From: Ignavibacteria bacterium
GTDB lineage: Bacteria; Bacteroidota; Ignavibacteria; Kapaibacteriales; Kapaibacteriaceae
NCBI GenBank assembly: GCA_016873895.1
Contig: VGVV01000002.1
Location: 378,152-442,151 of the forward strand
Length of the DNA: 64,000 nt
Direction of reading: 5' to 3'
The notes below the pieces were generated by a model. That model worked only from the letters and a program-made list of their open reading frames with translations, did no database searches and was not told where the DNA came from. Made by a program: the position numbers and the translations under genes. Shown here piece by piece: positions 53,297-61,872 of the stretch; positions within the stretch are counted from its first letter, which is position 1; each line of letters starts with the position of its first letter.

Positions 53297-55081
53297 TTAC
53301 CGTACCACGACCACGTTCTTTGTCGTGACTGCGCCGTTGAGCGTTGTGCGTACAAGGTATGAGCCCGATGCAAGATCGCTCACTGGAATTGTAACAAGCT
53401 GAATTGATGGAGCGATTGTCTCGTTAAAGAGCATCTGTGTGTTGCCGGCTGCGTCTGCGAGTTCTACGCGCAGTAAGCCCCCTTGCTGAGCAATGATTTC
53501 CATCGTGCCGCTGGTTGACATTGGGTTAGGGGAGATGCGGACGTTCGATGTCAGTTCCTGCTCTTCGTCTACCGACGTTACGGCATTGAGGAAGAACCGT
53601 CCAGTTACTGGGCGGTGGTCTGAAACGGTAGTTGAATACGAAGTGAGGTATCTCTCTGGGGACTCAACAAAGGAGCGGTAGTGAAGTGGCTTCATCTCGT
53701 TTGAGACAAGCATGTGATCAAGGAAACCACGATTAAAGCCGATGTACGACGACAATCCTTGGCGTTCCATTTCAGCAGTTGTGCCAAACCAATTGTCCTG
53801 ATCGTTCAAGTACACGGAATAGCAGGATGGCAGAGTGGAATCAACTGTGGTGGCAAGAAGGCGGTCGTTAAAGTCTCCTGTTACGATCACGTTTTGATCA
53901 CCGTAGAAATCCTTGAGATACTGATGGAATGTCTCTGCATCTGTCTTGCGACGCTGATAATCATCGGCTGCAGTTGAATCACTTGTAGCCTTGGCATGGA
54001 TGTTGAAGATGCTGATGCGCTTTGTAACATCGCCTACAGTTGCATCGAGTGTTACACGGAATGGGAAGCGTCCGTTGCCCCAAGCTCTAGCGCCACCGTT
54101 TACGGCAAGTCCGTTGTCAACCGGCTTGATCGTCTTCGTGTTGTAGATGTATGCAAGTTTTTGATCAGATGTTACTTCGGTTGCGAACAAGCGTCCGTAT
54201 GTGCCTTTAACTGAATCGCTCAGCGCTGCAAGCGCAGCATCGGAGATAACTTCCTGTAGCGCATAGATGTCTGCCTGTACGGTGTCCATGATGATGCGGA
54301 TACGCTGACGCTGCAAATCCTTGTTGCGTTGGCCCAGAGTTGTGTCTGCTGTGCCATACCATTCAAGGTTCCATGTAGTAACGTCAAGTGTGCGAGACTT
54401 GTTTACTGTGTCTACTGCGATAGGCGGCAATCCTATATCCTGGGCAAGGCGGGGCAATATTTGGTATGCTCCGCGGAACTGGCTAACAACGCCTACAATG
54501 TCGATATCGCCAGAGGAAATTTCCAGGTTGTTCACGCCAATTTCACATGCGCGGTCGATCCGGATAACGATGTCGTTACCAAAGTTGTCAATAGCGTTGT
54601 AGCTGCGATTCCCCTCGAAGCGACCCGACTCAACCATGCGCACCTTGCGCAGTTTCACAAGCGTTGCCTCGTTACCTTCGCCAATGTTTGGAATGGTAGT
54701 GCTCTTCGCAGAGGGCTCTTCACGTTGCACGGGTACAACCGTAAACCGAAGTCCTGTGCCACCAAGCTGTGTTAATCCGGTTCCTGGTGCACCAGTCGTC
54801 TGACCAAACTCCGTGAGCGTTGAATTCTCAACAACCACAGAGTCTCCGATCTTAACACCGTTGCGCATCTGCTCATTAAACACCGCGATGCCGGCTGTGC
54901 GGTCCTGTATGTAGACTACATTCGATAGCTGCGTAGATGAGGTTACGCGCCCAGCAACTTTCGAGACCGTACTGTTGAACTCTTGTTTCTTTGCATCGGC
55001 AATTGTAATCGGCTCTTGCGCCAAACTTGCAATCGTACAAACAGCAAGCGCGAGTGCAGAAATGGAAATGTGCTTGATCAT
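53297..55081 (-). CDS. Secreted endonuclease/exonuclease/phosphatase-family protein with T9SS tail
   Basis: This 594-aa protein has a signal peptide (ALALAVCTIASLAQ). An OB-like N-terminal region (about 25-215: KVAGRVTSSTQLSNVVYIQDRT) is followed by an EEP domain with TWNLEWYG, YALQEV, IFNIHAKA, VTGDFND and SDHRPV, a complete catalytic set. A type-A Por sorting domain ends it (SPNPMSTSGTMEI ... ASGSYLVRTTLNG). It should cleave DNA, RNA or another phosphodiester outside the cell. It is the last gene of an operon with a TonB receptor and a lipoprotein, so uptake of released products is a natural inference. Confidence 0.88.
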   Translation of the reverse strand: MIKHISISALALAVCTIASLAQEPITIADAKKQEFNSTVSKVAGRVTSSTQLSNVVYIQDRTAGIAVFNEQMRNGVKIGDSVVVENSTLTEFGQTTGAPGTGLTQLGGTGLRFTVVPVQREEPSAKSTTIPNIGEGNEATLVKLRKVRMVESGRFEGNRSYNAIDNFGNDIVIRIDRACEIGVNNLEISSGDIDIVGVVSQFRGAYQILPRLAQDIGLPPIAVDTVNKSRTLDVTTWNLEWYGTADTTLGQRNKDLQRQRIRIIMDTVQADIYALQEVISDAALAALSDSVKGTYGRLFATEVTSDQKLAYIYNTKTIKPVDNGLAVNGGARAWGNGRFPFRVTLDATVGDVTKRISIFNIHAKATSDSTAADDYQRRKTDAETFHQYLKDFYGDQNVIVTGDFNDRLLATTVDSTLPSCYSVYLNDQDNWFGTTAEMERQGLSSYIGFNRGFLDHMLVSNEMKPLHYRSFVESPERYLTSYSTTVSDHRPVTGRFFLNAVTSVDEEQELTSNVRISPNPMSTSGTMEIIAQQGGLLRVELADAAGNTQMLFNETIAPSIQLVTIPVSDLASGSYLVRTTLNGAVTTKNVVVVR

Positions 55082-55104
55082 GAGTGACTCAATCGAAAAG
55101 AGAA

Positions 55105-55785
55105 TTAAAAAATGTCCAATGTGATGTTGTCCGTCGCCTGTTGTTGTCTGTCGTAGGTGTAAAGCATGTACGACCGAGCAGCAGTTATCGTTACGTCCTT
55201 TAGAGTGGCAAGCACATTGGTTGTGCCCGCTTCACGAATCTCAAAACTGTATGTACCGGGCTGGAGCACTGTATATGCGGGCGAACTAATTCCTGGTTCG
55301 TAATCCTGTGCCATAAGACGCGTGCCGTTCGACCAGACCTCGACAAAATACGCCTTATCCACGTTCTCGGCCATGTGCGTAAAGCGAATAACACTATTTG
55401 GCGATTGCGATGGAATGGTTGTGTCTTGAATTTCCCTGCGGAATTCAACGAGACCGTTTGTGTCGCCCCGTGCAAAAAGGATCACTCGTGCGTTGCCGCC
55501 AAGCGTGTAGCGCAGATTTGATCGAAACACAGTAGATGGCGAGCCAAGCGTAAAGGCAATGGGTCTTCCTGCTGCTACTTGCGCAAAGTTGGAGGCTTTA
55601 CCTCGTTGGGCGTCTACAACTATTGTGCTGTCGAAGATCACACGAACCGTTGGAACGTTCTGTGTAACGTTCACGATGCGCACCTGCGCTGGGTCAGGAA
55701 CGGGAAAGGTTATCACGCCGTCTCCGCACGAGGTCGCGTGTATCGCGATGAAGAGGATTGCTATGTGTGTACGTTGCTTATTCAT
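55105..55785 (-). CDS. DUF4397-like lipoprotein
   Basis: This 226-aa protein has a lipobox ATSC (cysteine near residue 20 in AIHATSCGDG). Two repeated beta-rich halves follow (ARVRIVNVTQNVPTVRVIFD-like, then FTHMAENVDKAYFVEVWSNG; closing LKDVTITAARSYMLYTYD), the DUF4397 layout of Bacteroidota surface lipoproteins. Function unknown. It starts 3 nt after the TonB receptor gene and is followed at 23 nt by the secreted nuclease, so the three are one unit. A surface-exposed accessory to the receptor is plausible. Confidence 0.75.
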   Translation of the reverse strand: MNKQRTHIAILFIAIHATSCGDGVITFPVPDPAQVRIVNVTQNVPTVRVIFDSTIVVDAQRGKASNFAQVAAGRPIAFTLGSPSTVFRSNLRYTLGGNARVILFARGDTNGLVEFRREIQDTTIPSQSPNSVIRFTHMAENVDKAYFVEVWSNGTRLMAQDYEPGISSPAYTVLQPGTYSFEIREAGTTNVLATLKDVTITAARSYMLYTYDRQQQATDNITLDIF

Positions 55786-55788
55786 ACG

Positions 55789-58700
55789 TTAAAACGAGTA
55801 TCTCATACCCACCTGCATGCGCCAGCGTGAGAAGAAGTTGTCTGTTGTGTAGATGCCTGCCTGACCATTCGTAACAGGCTCCGTGTACGACATCATAAGC
55901 CTACCTTGACTGTCGAATGGCTTGTTCTGTCCGTTAAGGACAAGCCCAAATAGATTGGAGCTCTGGAAATCAACAAAGCGCTGCAAGCCCCATGATGAGT
56001 TAAAGAGGTTGAGTAGGTTCTGTACATCGAGAGTAAACTGGACCTTGTGGTTTGAAAATCCGGGTATGTCTTGCGTTAGTCGCAGGTCGAGCTGATTGAT
56101 CCACGGCTCTCGTAGTGCGTTACGAGGAAGTATCTGACCCTGATATGACTTGAGGATAGGGTTTGATTCAATAAGTGCCATGAGCTGTGCCCAAATCTGG
56201 TCCGGAGAGCGTAGGTCAGAAGCATCAGTTGGCTTAGGAATAACCACCCGTGTATTGTAGTCATCAGCACGAGGTATGTACACCAAATCGTTGCCACCCG
56301 AAGCATTGTCGCCATTGTAGTCTTGGGCATAGCTTATCGAATACGGGCGGCCAGAGGACCCGGAGTAGAAAACGCCAACAGATGTTGTGTAGCCGCTTGA
56401 CCACGTATGCGCGTAGGTAGCATTCAGAGCAATGCGGTGCAGTTGATCGAAGTTCGAAATCCCAACAGATACGTTGTTAGGATCGATAGCATCTGTACTG
56501 GTCCATTGCGAACCCGCAGTGGCAGCGGTGGAAGAATTGAGGTCCTGTGTACGACCATAGGTATACGAGGCCATACCGCTAAGCCCTTGTATGAACTCAT
56601 TGTTGCTATCAAACTTGAGTTGTGTTGAGACAGAGTATTGCTGTCCGCCATCGCGGCTGCGCAGCAGGATAACCTGCGTGAAGCGCCTGTCAACAAGCGA
56701 GTCTGCAGAGCCCCCTGCATACATCTTTCGTCCGTCTAGGGGTGAGACACCAATCGACGTATCGCCACTGGTAACGTATCGCATCGTGGATTGGCGCAAG
56801 TTGAGGTTAGCATAGTCAACCTGGTTGAGGAATTTGCCATACATGCCCTCAACGGTAAGCGTTACATCGCGGGCAATCTTCACATCAGTAGCAAGTGTCG
56901 AGCGCCATACTTGGGGCAGGTAGAAATTGCCATCAGTGATATTGATTGCAGTGGTATTAATGGGGCTACCCGGATACGTTGAATCGCCTGGGCGCAGCGC
57001 GGGACGCGTCAAGTCCCATTTCATCGGGGTGCCATCAAGGGAGTTAATGGAATTCGGCGAGTTGTTTGCACCGAGTTCTGCACGATAGAGATCCATCCCG
57101 GTATTCGAGTACTGATTCGACAGCCACACCGCAGCTACACGGCCAGTAAAGAGTCCAGAGCCACCACGAAGTTGGAATGTCTTATCTCCGCTGATATCGT
57201 AGTTAAATCCAAAGCGAGGCGAAAACAGCATGATGCCCGTGGGGACCTGTGAAGTGCTCCACCCGGGAAAGGCAGTAGCGAAAGCAGGGTTCTCGTACGG
57301 TGTATCCCAGAACACAGGCATATCAAGTCGTATGCCTCCAACCAGGCGCAATTGCTCGGTGAGTTGCCATTCGTCTTGCACATAGCCACCGAACTGTGCC
57401 ATGCTCCAAGCAGCGCGTGGCATTGCGTTGCCATTTGTTACAGCTGTGTTGGAATAGCTTACCCGATAGTAATTGGCTGTGCTATCAGCATAGGCATCAA
57501 CAGATGAATATTGTATTGATCCAAAGTAGTCTTGGATAAAGAGATTGTTGAAGAGCGAAAACTCATTGTGGGTGCCCATGGTAATTGTATGGTCGCCAAG
57601 GAACCACGTATAGTCATCCGTGAGAGCAATAAGCGTTTGATCAAGAGCGTTGGCCTGGGAGCTTCGTTCCGGCCCGAGGATAACGTTCATGCCGGCTCCA
57701 ACCTGAATCCGTACTTCTGGGAAAGCAATGGCCTGTCCGGCTTGATTACTCGGCAAAATCCGTCTGTCGTTTGTCTGTGTATACGAGACACGGAATTCGT
57801 TGCTCATCGATTCGTTGATGCGGCTATTCCATTGCAGTACTGTCTGATTATTGATGCTCTCGAACGTATTCATCCTGCTGGTAAGGCTGTAGTTGAGGTT
57901 GTTGCGCAAGAGATTGCGATCCTGGATGCCGTAGGTAAAGTTGTGACGCAGTTGGATCTTGTTGGATTCGTTGATGTTGTAATCGAAACGCGCAATCAAA
58001 CTCGTTGAGTTGTTGCGTGTGTTCGTAACGCCGTACGACCCTGGATCATAACCATATTGGTTCTTTGTGATGTCGATGATTTTATCCAAGACCGTGCTCG
58101 ACATAGCAAAGTTGTTGAGTGCCGTAGGATCGTTGAGCGATACTTCGAGTGGTGTAGACCGCTGACGTCCTTCTGCAGTGAGGTGAAAGAACAGCTTGTC
58201 CTTGACGATTGGCCCGCCAACGCGTCCACCAAACTGGACGTCGTAAAACTTGTCGAACGGGCGTGCAGCAGCATCTGGACTATTGCCAACAAGATCTTGG
58301 TTGCGACCGTAGACAAACACAGAACCCGAATACGTGTTTGTTCCTCCGCGCGTAATCGCGTTCACCAATCCTCCGGTAAATCCACTCTGGCGAATGTCGT
58401 AGGGAGATACGTTTACGCGTATACGCTCGATTGCATCAAGTGAAACAAAGTTCGAGTTAGCCTGCGAACCAGCCGTGCCTGCAGAGCCAAGAGCGAAGAC
58501 GTCGTTGGCAACTGCACCGTCGATTTGAAAGTTGTTGAACCGGGAATTCACTCCCATAATGCTCACACCCTGGAGTCCGTCGCTACCAGCGGTACTCACC
58601 TGGTTTGTATACGGGTTCATTCGTGCCAGATCGCTGATACTGCGATTGATCGATGGGGATGCTGAGATTACTGCCTCATTGATAACAGATCCAGATCCAT

Positions 58701-59109
58701 TTTTACTCGCATCAAAAACGCCATCGCGCTCAACTGTCACAGTAAGTTCTGCATCCGTTGTTGCGGCCTCATTGAGCACAATGTTCAAACTCGTTGCATC
58801 TCCTACATCCACGCTCATGCCACGAACTGTATCGGATTTATAACCAACGCAAGAAATGGCTACACTGTAGGATCCTGGACGCAATCCGCGTATCAAATAC
58901 TGACCTTTTCCCTTGGTAACAGCTCCATAGACAGAGCCCGTAGCAACGTGTGTGGCACGCAGCATTGCACCAGGTAATGCTGCAAGAGTAGATCCCGTTT
59001 TACCCTTTACGGTGCCTGTGATAGAACCTGTCGTAACACCCTGTGAAAGAGCCGTCCTCGTCGTCAGGATCGTGAGCAAAATCAGGCATGCGGCGTATCG
59101 GAGTTGCAT
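55789..59109 (-). CDS. Oar-like TonB-dependent outer-membrane receptor
   Basis: This 1106-aa protein has a signal peptide (to LSQ) and a carboxypeptidase-regulatory-like domain (about 25-110: GSITGTVKGKTGSTL, GQYLIRGLRPGSYSVAISCVGYK). A plug region (about 125-240: IDGAVANDVFALGSAG, RVNVSPYDIRQSGFTGGLVNAITRGGTN) and a large barrel ending WRMQVGMRYSF follow. The last Phe and the NAITRGGTN plug are typical of Oar/OmpA-related TonB receptors, which in Myxococcus also serve protein export. ATG 59109 is preferred to GTG 59115. A -7 box lies 26 nt upstream. Substrate unknown. Confidence 0.9.
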   Translation of the reverse strand: MQLRYAACLILLTILTTRTALSQGVTTGSITGTVKGKTGSTLAALPGAMLRATHVATGSVYGAVTKGKGQYLIRGLRPGSYSVAISCVGYKSDTVRGMSVDVGDATSLNIVLNEAATTDAELTVTVERDGVFDASKNGSGSVINEAVISASPSINRSISDLARMNPYTNQVSTAGSDGLQGVSIMGVNSRFNNFQIDGAVANDVFALGSAGTAGSQANSNFVSLDAIERIRVNVSPYDIRQSGFTGGLVNAITRGGTNTYSGSVFVYGRNQDLVGNSPDAAARPFDKFYDVQFGGRVGGPIVKDKLFFHLTAEGRQRSTPLEVSLNDPTALNNFAMSSTVLDKIIDITKNQYGYDPGSYGVTNTRNNSTSLIARFDYNINESNKIQLRHNFTYGIQDRNLLRNNLNYSLTSRMNTFESINNQTVLQWNSRINESMSNEFRVSYTQTNDRRILPSNQAGQAIAFPEVRIQVGAGMNVILGPERSSQANALDQTLIALTDDYTWFLGDHTITMGTHNEFSLFNNLFIQDYFGSIQYSSVDAYADSTANYYRVSYSNTAVTNGNAMPRAAWSMAQFGGYVQDEWQLTEQLRLVGGIRLDMPVFWDTPYENPAFATAFPGWSTSQVPTGIMLFSPRFGFNYDISGDKTFQLRGGSGLFTGRVAAVWLSNQYSNTGMDLYRAELGANNSPNSINSLDGTPMKWDLTRPALRPGDSTYPGSPINTTAINITDGNFYLPQVWRSTLATDVKIARDVTLTVEGMYGKFLNQVDYANLNLRQSTMRYVTSGDTSIGVSPLDGRKMYAGGSADSLVDRRFTQVILLRSRDGGQQYSVSTQLKFDSNNEFIQGLSGMASYTYGRTQDLNSSTAATAGSQWTSTDAIDPNNVSVGISNFDQLHRIALNATYAHTWSSGYTTSVGVFYSGSSGRPYSISYAQDYNGDNASGGNDLVYIPRADDYNTRVVIPKPTDASDLRSPDQIWAQLMALIESNPILKSYQGQILPRNALREPWINQLDLRLTQDIPGFSNHKVQFTLDVQNLLNLFNSSWGLQRFVDFQSSNLFGLVLNGQNKPFDSQGRLMMSYTEPVTNGQAGIYTTDNFFSRWRMQVGMRYSF

Positions 59110-59134
59110 AGGCACAAGATTGAGAATTGGACCA

Positions 59135-59142
59135 CAAAACTA
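59135..59142 (-). promoter_or_regulatory. -7 element of the TonB receptor operon
   Basis: The reverse strand reads TAGTTTTG, an exact TAnnTTTG match, 25 nt upstream of ATG 59109. Confidence 0.5.
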
Positions 59143-59174
59143 CGGTATTTCCCCGCTGCCAAGGGTAGGGGGCG

Positions 59175-59182
59175 TATCTTTG
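59175..59182 (+). promoter_or_regulatory. -7 element placed 4 nt before the RNA methyltransferase start
   Basis: TATCTTTG matches TAnnTTTG exactly. Four bases separate it from GTG 59187, so the mRNA should begin at or within the start codon (leaderless), unless initiation is further in. Confidence 0.5.
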
Positions 59183-59186
59183 CCAT

Positions 59187-60482
59187 GTGATTACACTTGA
59201 CACAAGATTTCGTGACGCAGCTCGGCAGGTTCGTATCGAGCTGGGTGGAGCCGTTGAACCCTTTGCCCACCTACCGTACTCTAAGGAGCTCACAGTAAAA
59301 AAAGCCGGTTTGAACGCGTTTTTCGAGGGTATTCGAACAGATGGGGCCAAGATTGACCGACTGGCAGAAGCCCCCTCACCGCGCTCGTATCGAACGACGT
59401 CTCGGCGCCGCGTAAGTATCCAGCGTGGAAAACTTTTTCTCACGCATGGAGACGGAAACAATCCAGGGCAGGCAAGTCTTCTCGAGCCCCCTCATCATGC
59501 ATCGATATACACGCTGATGGAATCGCTGTTGCAGCAGATTCACCCCCAGGTGCAAGAAATCGTGAATCACGTGATCGTACGTGGCACGTACGCTGAGTTT
59601 GTTGTGATCATCAACGTAAAGGGAATGGATGCATACATCGTGCGAACAATTCGTAGGGTGTGTGAGCAGGTGCAGGCGCAGATTCCCGAGGTTCAGCATG
59701 CGTGGATGTACCACGATCCTAAAGGCACCAGGTTTTACCTCGAGCTGGAACGTCCGGCCACTGGGGTGAACGCCAAGAAGCTCTTCGGTCACGCCGCATG
59801 GCGTCAGGTTGTTAGCGGCATTACCTATCAAGTTGGTGTGTTCTCATTCTCGCAAATCAACCTCGAGATGATGGCGCAGCTTGTCGAGACAGTCAGTAGT
59901 CATGCAGAGCTTGCAAACGATGATGTACTCTACGACCTGTATTCTGGATACGGTCTTTTTGGTGCAGCCTTGTCTTCGCAGACAAAACATGTTGTTGCTG
60001 TAGATGCTGATGAAACCACCGTTGACAATGCGCGTTATAACATTAAGCGTGCCGGTGGACATGTAACAGCTATACGTCAGGTCTTTCGTGATGCCGACGA
60101 TATTGCCTCACTATGGAAAACATGCACGAAGATCATGCGTCCACAGATGATCGCATCGTCATCCGTAGTGACTCTTGATCCACCACGCAGTGGCACACCA
60201 GCAGGAATGATTCGCGAGATTTCCCGAACGATCAAGCCGCGAAGAGTTGTACAAGTGTTTTGCGGACCCGACGAGCTTGCACGCAGCATCAGAGAGTGGA
60301 AGTCTGCAGGATATCAGTTACAGCGCATCACGCCGCTTGACTTGTTCCCCGGAACATTTGGAATTGAGATCGTTGCAAGTTGGGAGCAGGCAGATGAGCC
60401 TAACGAACCTTCTCCTGCGCCCACGAGAACACCTCGAGGTAACGCTCGGCCGTATGGACGATCGAATTATCGACGTTCATAG
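59187..60482 (+). CDS. RNA m5U methyltransferase family protein (RlmD/TrmA-like)
   Basis: This 431-aa SAM-dependent enzyme has FSFSQINLEMMAQLV, DLYSGYGLFGAALS (SAM), VTLDPPRSGTPAGM and the nucleophile Cys359 in VQVFCGPDELARSI. The RlmD-like [4Fe-4S] cysteines are absent. The usual SCNP catalytic segment is FCGP here. The C-terminal Arg/Asn-rich tail (PRGNARPYGRSNYRRS) may bind RNA. GTG 59187 is the only reasonable start, directly behind a -7 box. The last 83 nt overlap the convergent glgA. Whether rRNA or tRNA is the substrate is not settled. Confidence 0.82.
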   Translation: MITLDTRFRDAARQVRIELGGAVEPFAHLPYSKELTVKKAGLNAFFEGIRTDGAKIDRLAEAPSPRSYRTTSRRRVSIQRGKLFLTHGDGNNPGQASLLEPPHHASIYTLMESLLQQIHPQVQEIVNHVIVRGTYAEFVVIINVKGMDAYIVRTIRRVCEQVQAQIPEVQHAWMYHDPKGTRFYLELERPATGVNAKKLFGHAAWRQVVSGITYQVGVFSFSQINLEMMAQLVETVSSHAELANDDVLYDLYSGYGLFGAALSSQTKHVVAVDADETTVDNARYNIKRAGGHVTAIRQVFRDADDIASLWKTCTKIMRPQMIASSSVVTLDPPRSGTPAGMIREISRTIKPRRVVQVFCGPDELARSIREWKSAGYQLQRITPLDLFPGTFGIEIVASWEQADEPNEPSPAPTRTPRGNARPYGRSNYRRS

Positions 60483-61872
60483 CATTGCGCCGAATATGCG
60501 TCCAGTGCGGTTCTTGTTTATAGAGCCGTAAGGCACGCCACAGCGCCCTCGACAGCTCATCGGCACTGTAATCATAGAAGCGTACGCCTGTGCCCAAGAC
60601 TGTTATTGGGTCGTACTCTTCTACGGTATCACCTAATCCCCCAATGCCCCGAACGATTGGCACTGTGCCATAGCGCAAGGCGAACATTTGCGTTAATCCA
60701 CACGGCTCAAAGAGCGACGGCATCAGGTAGTAATCACTTCCTGCTTGGATGCGGTGCGAAAGGGGCTCGTTATACCCACGAACAAAGCGCACGTGATGGT
60801 GGTACTCGTGCTCAAGGTCGCGCAGGAAATTCTCGGCATGGTGTTCTCCGCTGCCAAGCACAACAAGGCGCAGGGACCCTTCTCGCAGATGTTGAGGCAA
60901 TGCGTGCTGCAGAATGGAGAGACCCTTTTGCTCGGTTAATCTGGTTACCATTCCTACCACCGGCAGATCGTCCGAGACATCATCATCTGCAAAGCCCACC
61001 TCGCGCAGGAGAGAACGTTTATTGTCTGTCTTGCTCTCCAGAGTTGCAGGTGTATAGGTTGCGGTGATGTGCTGGTCTGTAGCCGGATCCCACTCGGAAG
61101 TGTTTATTCCGTTGAGTACGCCGATGACATCTGCAGAGCGTGACTGCAGAGCCCCCTGCAGACCCTTGCCTTCAGGGGTCCATCGAATCTCTTGAGCATA
61201 TGTTGGACTCACAGTTGTAACCTTATCTGCGAACATGATGCCTGACTTCATAGCGTTGAAGCATCCATCGTGCTCGTACCAACAGCCGCTGTAAAAGTCA
61301 GACGGCGGAAGTCCACAGAACTCCATGGCTCTAAGTGGGTCAAAGAACCCTTGGAAGGCCATGTTGTGGATCGTGAATACTCCCGCTGTTGATGCAAAGA
61401 ACGGGTCGTGGATGTATTGCACTTTGAGCAACGGCATGCAAACGGCTGTGTGGTAGTCATGGGCGTGAATGACGTCGGGCTTGAAGTCCAATGCCCTGGC
61501 GACTTCAAACGCGGCGCGGCTCAGAAACATGAAGCGCCGGTCGTTGTCTTCAAACCCATCGTGATAACCATAGATACCGGGACGGTCGTAATAGTCCGAA
61601 GACCGCACGAAGTAGACATCTACTTCCGAGTCGGGTAGAATACCATGCCATACCTCAGCGTACTCTGTCCACGATCCAAATGGAACCGAGACCAAAAGGT
61701 CAAGCTTGGTTATCCCAAACTGTGCCTTGTCGATGTTGCCATAGAGTGGGAGAACGATCCGCACGTCGTTGCCAAGCACTGACCACGCTCTAGGCAGCGT
61801 GCCAGCCATATCTGCAAGGCCGCCCACTTTGGCATACGGACTAACTTCTGCTGCAACAAGGAGGATGTTCAT
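60400..61872 (-). CDS. glgA: Glycogen synthase GlgA
   Basis: This 490-aa GT5 enzyme elongates alpha-1,4-glucan from ADP-glucose. It has the N-terminal KVGGLADM (K15 of the KTGGL-type motif), DVIHAHDYHTA, FTIHNMAFQG, MVTRLTEQKG and the late EPCGLTQMFALRYGTVP. ATG 61872 is chosen by the family start (MNILLVAAEVSPYAKVGG); the frame stays open further upstream into ispE. It overlaps ispE by 4 nt. Its 3' end overlaps the RNA methyltransferase by 83 nt. Confidence 0.96.
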   Translation of the reverse strand: MNILLVAAEVSPYAKVGGLADMAGTLPRAWSVLGNDVRIVLPLYGNIDKAQFGITKLDLLVSVPFGSWTEYAEVWHGILPDSEVDVYFVRSSDYYDRPGIYGYHDGFEDNDRRFMFLSRAAFEVARALDFKPDVIHAHDYHTAVCMPLLKVQYIHDPFFASTAGVFTIHNMAFQGFFDPLRAMEFCGLPPSDFYSGCWYEHDGCFNAMKSGIMFADKVTTVSPTYAQEIRWTPEGKGLQGALQSRSADVIGVLNGINTSEWDPATDQHITATYTPATLESKTDNKRSLLREVGFADDDVSDDLPVVGMVTRLTEQKGLSILQHALPQHLREGSLRLVVLGSGEHHAENFLRDLEHEYHHHVRFVRGYNEPLSHRIQAGSDYYLMPSLFEPCGLTQMFALRYGTVPIVRGIGGLGDTVEEYDPITVLGTGVRFYDYSADELSRALWRALRLYKQEPHWTHIRRNAMNVDNSIVHTAERYLEVFSWAQEKVR

